Shown here: piece after piece, positions 5,653 through 7,063 of the stretch
Layout of the letters: every line of letters starts with the position of its first letter
How positions within the stretch are numbered: the first letter of the stretch is position 1
Assembly (NCBI GenBank): GCA_029565815.1
Contig: JAKQNL010000262.1
Coordinates: 1-7,063 of the forward strand
Direction: 5' to 3'
DNA: 7,063 bases
Origin: Spirochaetota bacterium
GTDB lineage: Bacteria > Spirochaetota > Spirochaetia > Treponematales > UBA12059
Made by a program: the position numbers and the translations under genes
The notes under the pieces: model-generated
What the model saw: the letters and a program-made list of their open reading frames with translations, nothing else
Told to the model about the DNA's origin: nothing
Databases searched by the model: none

Positions 5653-6444
5653 GTGAAACCCATAGCCGAACTCTCGGCGCACGAAGCAGGCGCAATCCGC
5701 TTTGTGCTGTTCGACATAGACGATACCATCACCGAAGACGGCCTCCTTTTGCGGCAGTCCTACAATGCCCTGTGGGATCTGCGCCAGGCGGGTATATGCG
5801 CGATCCCGGTAACCGGTCGGCCTGCAGGCTGGTGCGATTTGATAGCTCGGCAGTGGCCGGTGAGCGGCGTTGTTGGTGAGAATGGTGCATTTGCCCTGTA
5901 TATGGAAGAAGGCAAGCTTAAACGGCTGTTGCACCCCAAGGCTCCGGAACCAAGCGCAACTCGTACAAAGCTAACGGAACTGAAACGAGCTGCGCTTGAA
6001 GCGTTTCCTGGCTTACGGGTAGCAAAGGATCAGGACTTTAGGCTTTTTGACCTTGCCCTGGATTTTGCCGAGGAGCAACCTGATTTGGGCCTTCCGCTTG
6101 CCGGGCGGGTAAAGGATTTCTGTCAGGCAAACGGGGCGGTTGCTAAAGTCAGCTCCATCCATGTGAACGCGTGGTACGGCGATTATGATAAGTTGTCCAT
6201 GTCTGAACATTTTCTCTCAAGTCGCTTTGGTTTTGATCCGATAATCGACAAGTGCTCGTTGCTCTATGTTGGGGATTCTCCTAACGATGAGCCTATGTTT
6301 AAGCATTTTCCGCTTAGCTGCGGTGTGTCGAATATTGCGCGGTACAAAGAAATCATCCAGAACCTGCCGCAATTTGTTACTGAAAAGCCGTTTGGTTACG
6401 GTTTTGCTGAAGTTGTTCGTGTATTGTTGAATTTGATTGCATAG
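5653..6444 (+). CDS. HAD-IIB family hydrolase (Cof / sugar-phosphatase type), substrate unknown
   Basis: This is a cytosolic 263-residue Mg-dependent phosphatase of the haloacid dehalogenase superfamily. Motif I is FDIDDT with nucleophile D21 and acid D23. Motif II is VTGRP with T54. Motif III is probably K180 in DYDKLSM. Motif IV is VGDSPNDEPMF with D208 and D212. The VGENGA block at 74-79 and the large cap between motifs II and III place it in the HAD-IIB subgroup, which includes Cof-type, sucrose-phosphate and mannosyl-3-phosphoglycerate phosphatases. The GTG start at 5653 lies four bases after the pgsA stop with no clear Shine-Dalgarno, suggesting a shared message and coupled translation. 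The placement raises the idea that it dephosphorylates the PgsA product or a glycerol- or sugar-phosphate used nearby, but HAD-IIB members usually act on small soluble substrates, so this is only an inference. Confidence 0.88.
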   Translation: MKPIAELSAHEAGAIRFVLFDIDDTITEDGLLLRQSYNALWDLRQAGICAIPVTGRPAGWCDLIARQWPVSGVVGENGAFALYMEEGKLKRLLHPKAPEPSATRTKLTELKRAALEAFPGLRVAKDQDFRLFDLALDFAEEQPDLGLPLAGRVKDFCQANGAVAKVSSIHVNAWYGDYDKLSMSEHFLSSRFGFDPIIDKCSLLYVGDSPNDEPMFKHFPLSCGVSNIARYKEIIQNLPQFVTEKPFGYGFAEVVRVLLNLIA

Positions 6445-6479
6445 CGTTGCGTTTTTATTCGAATTTGACAAAAACTCAA

Positions 6480-6509
6480 TTGACACGATTCGCCCGTTTC
6501 GGGTAGCTT
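6480..6509 (+). promoter_or_regulatory. Weak candidate upstream rRNA promoter (P1)
   Basis: TTGACA at 6480-6485 is followed after 18 bases by TAGCTT (6504-6509), only three of six matches to TATAAT. A GC-rich discriminator-like stretch (CGCGCCGC) follows. Another TTGACA sits exactly 15 bases upstream at 6465-6470 without a usable -10. Tandem promoters are common before rRNA operons, which is the main reason to list it. Confidence 0.25.
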
Positions 6510-6569
6510 CATCTTCGCGCCGCAGGGCTTTAGCGTGAACCGGAAACGGTAGGCAGCCAAGCGCGCACG

Positions 6570-6638
6570 GAAACGAAAAAATCTGGAAAAGCGATAAAAC
6601 GCTTGACAGTTTTTGAAATAGGCGCTATAAAGTGCGCC
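6570..6638 (+). promoter_or_regulatory. Main rRNA operon promoter with A-rich upstream element
   Basis: TTGACA at 6603-6608, a 17-base spacer and TATAAA at 6626-6631 form a near-consensus housekeeping promoter. Upstream, 6570-6599 is rich in A tracts (GAAAAAATCTGGAAAAGC...), resembling an UP element that binds the RNA polymerase alpha subunits. After the -10 the discriminator is GTGCGCC, the GC-rich type linked to growth-rate and (p)ppGpp control of rRNA promoters. Two inverted repeats frame the core elements: AAGCG/CGCTT (6589-6593, 6600-6604), running into the -35, and GGCGC/GCGCC (6621-6625, 6634-6638), flanking the -10. The start is predicted near 6638. Confidence 0.8.
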
Positions 6639-6946
6639 GCGCCTGAGGGCAACCTTGGACGCGAGGCGAGATGGTTTTGGCACGGAAGTTGCTAAGGCCT
6701 GAACGCCGGAGATCATTCACAGGCATAAGGGATGGGAGAAGCAAGCCGTGCGCGGGTAGAAACGCGTACGGAGGTTTTCCGTAAGGGAAACCAGAACGAA
6801 ACGGGAGCCTTCGCAAGAAGGCAACCGATGCCAGCGCCAACGAAAGTTGGCAGGCCGACGTATGTTGGCCAAACGCCAAGCCTGCGCAAGCGGGTTTGGC
6901 GCAGCCCCCGCCGCAAGGCGGAGGCGAGCGAAAAGCTAGTGTTTTT

Positions 6947-6956
6947 TGCTTTCTAT
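6947..6956 (+). promoter_or_regulatory. Possible boxA antitermination element
   Basis: TGCTTTCTAT matches seven of ten positions of the rRNA boxA consensus TGCTCTTTAA, the binding site of NusB-S10, and lies about 40 bases before the 16S 5' end, a usual place. The match is imperfect and short, so this is suggestive only. Confidence 0.3.
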
Positions 6957-6959
6957 GAA

Positions 6960-6983
6960 TCTTTCGGTCTTCGGACCGTAAGA
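6960..6983 (+). other. UUCG-capped hairpin next to the 16S 5' end
   Basis: CGGTC-TTCG-GACCG (6965-6978) is a perfect 5-bp stem with the extra-stable UUCG tetraloop. It is extended by TCTT/AAGA across a T-T mismatch to 6960-6983. It ends about five bases before the predicted mature 16S 5' end and may guide 5' processing. It is not a terminator: no T run follows and the rRNA gene continues directly. Confidence 0.6.
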
Positions 6984-6987
6984 ATAT

Positions 6988-7063
6988 ATCATGGAGAGTT
7001 TGATCCTGGCTCAGAACGAACGCTGGCGGCGTGTCTTAAGCATGCAAGTCGAGCGGCAAGCAG
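6988..7063 (+). rRNA. rrs: 16S ribosomal RNA, 5' end (partial)
   Basis: From 6993 the sequence reads GGAGAGTTTGATCCTGGCTC and continues AGAACGAACGCTGGCGGC, the universal start of bacterial 16S rRNA, including the site of the 27F primer. Alignment with E. coli places G6 at 6993 and the mature 5' end at about 6988. The following GTGTCTTAAGCATGCAAGTC is the form typical of spirochaetes. The gene runs off the right edge after about 76 bases. It is the first gene of an rRNA operon transcribed from the promoter near 6603-6631, in the same direction as pgsA and the HAD gene but separated from them by its own promoter. Confidence 0.97.

Larger units (their letters stand above)
6638..6987 (+). ncRNA. 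Highly structured ~350-base leader of the 16S rRNA precursor
   Basis: Between the promoter and the 16S 5' end no plausible gene exists, but the stretch folds by eye into a chain of hairpins. The clearest are CTGAGG-GCAA-CCTTGG (6643-6658) inside a longer stem reaching 6635/6668; CCGTGCGCG/CGCGTACGG (6746-6754, 6763-6771); GGTTTTCC-GTAA-GGGAAACC (6773-6792); GCCTTC-GCAA-GAAGGC (6806-6821); GCCAAC-GAAA-GTTGGC (6836-6851); GGCCGAC/GTTGGCC (6853-6870); a 12-bp stem with GCAA loop (6874-6901); and CCGCC-GCAA-GGCGG (6908-6921). GNRA tetraloops cap six of them. It resembles no RNase P RNA, tmRNA or tRNA signature I know. It probably acts in precursor folding, processing or antitermination. Cleavage sites cannot be seen because the 3' half of the processing stem would lie beyond 16S. 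Confidence 0.65.

Noticed and set aside
6429..6470. Terminator after the HAD phosphatase gene (T-run GTTTTT near 6450).
   Set aside because: Only a 3-bp GCA/TGC stem precedes the T run, too weak for intrinsic termination. Where the operon ends is not visible.
6744..6776. Resemblance to group II intron domain V (AGCCGTGCGCG...GCGTACGG), together with a GTGCGCC intron-like 5' end at 6632.
   Set aside because: The hairpin lacks the GAAA tetraloop closing and two-base bulge of domain V, no domain VI or reverse transcriptase is present, and the span is far too short. GTGCGCC is better explained as the promoter discriminator.
6836..6901. Inverted repeats with GTTGGC/GCCAAC, considered as integron attC sites because some treponemes carry chromosomal integrons.
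   Set aside because: No proper paired RYYYAAC and GTTRRRY core sites, no cassette genes and no integrase; the hairpins have GNRA loops within an rRNA leader.
6625..6916. Minus-strand open frames opposite the rRNA leader, which look protein-like (for example a VGLPTFVGAGIGCLLAK stretch).
   Set aside because: They lie antisense to a densely base-paired RNA leader, lack ribosome binding sites and match no family I know. GC-rich hairpin arms give open frames by chance.
6927..6950. Attenuator-like AGCGAAAA/TTTTTGCT hairpin with a T run before 16S.
   Set aside because: The stem is A/U-dominated and the T run forms part of the stem rather than following it. A terminator here would block rRNA synthesis.
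6638..6987. RNase P RNA, tmRNA or 6S RNA in the 16S leader.
   Set aside because: The GAGGAAAGTCC core of RNase P RNA, the tRNA-like ends of tmRNA and the open-bubble form of 6S RNA are all absent.

Overview
The window is a piece of a chromosome of about 55-60 % G+C, most likely from a spirochaete in the Treponema/Spirochaeta area. The main clue is the start of a 16S rRNA gene at the right edge, where the stretch after the universal AGAGTTTGATCCTGGCTCAG reads GGCGGCGTGTCTTAAGCATG, the form I associate with spirochaetes. The phylum call rests on about 75 bases of 16S and is moderately sure; I cannot name a genus. No CRISPR array, transposase, tRNA or phage gene is visible.

Layout. At the left edge, on the minus strand, are the first 22 codons of a gene with a signal-peptide-like start. 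A gap of about 240 bases follows. It holds a cluster of palindromes built from four alternating copies of a 20-base motif, a minus-strand TATAAT that would place these palindromes in the 5' UTR of the left-edge gene, and an unusual Shine-Dalgarno/hairpin arrangement in front of mnmE. Next come mnmE and mnmG on the plus strand, overlapping by one base. They encode the two subunits of the enzyme that modifies U34 in the tRNA wobble position. mnmG overlaps by 14 bases, tail to tail, with a minus-strand operon of an unrecognised, mostly helical cytosolic protein (promoter-distal) and a CDP-alcohol phosphatidyltransferase with an extra N-terminal membrane domain (promoter-proximal).

That operon diverges from a second one on the plus strand, a pgsA-type phosphatidylglycerophosphate synthase followed four bases later by a HAD-IIB phosphatase. 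The two phosphatidyltransferase genes start about 90 bases apart. Between them is a perfect 7-bp inverted repeat whose arms supply a TTGACA -35 box to each direction, so the divergent promoters physically overlap. This part of the window is a phospholipid head-group locus.

The last 620 bases are the front of an rRNA operon: one strong promoter (TTGACA, 17 bp, TATAAA, A-rich upstream element, GC-rich discriminator), a weaker candidate upstream, then a roughly 350-base untranslated leader packed with consecutive stem-loops, most capped by GNRA tetraloops, and the 16S 5' end. The leader is the least ordinary part of the window, together with the overlapping divergent promoter and the palindrome cluster. 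I see no convincing new multi-gene system; most genes are housekeeping.
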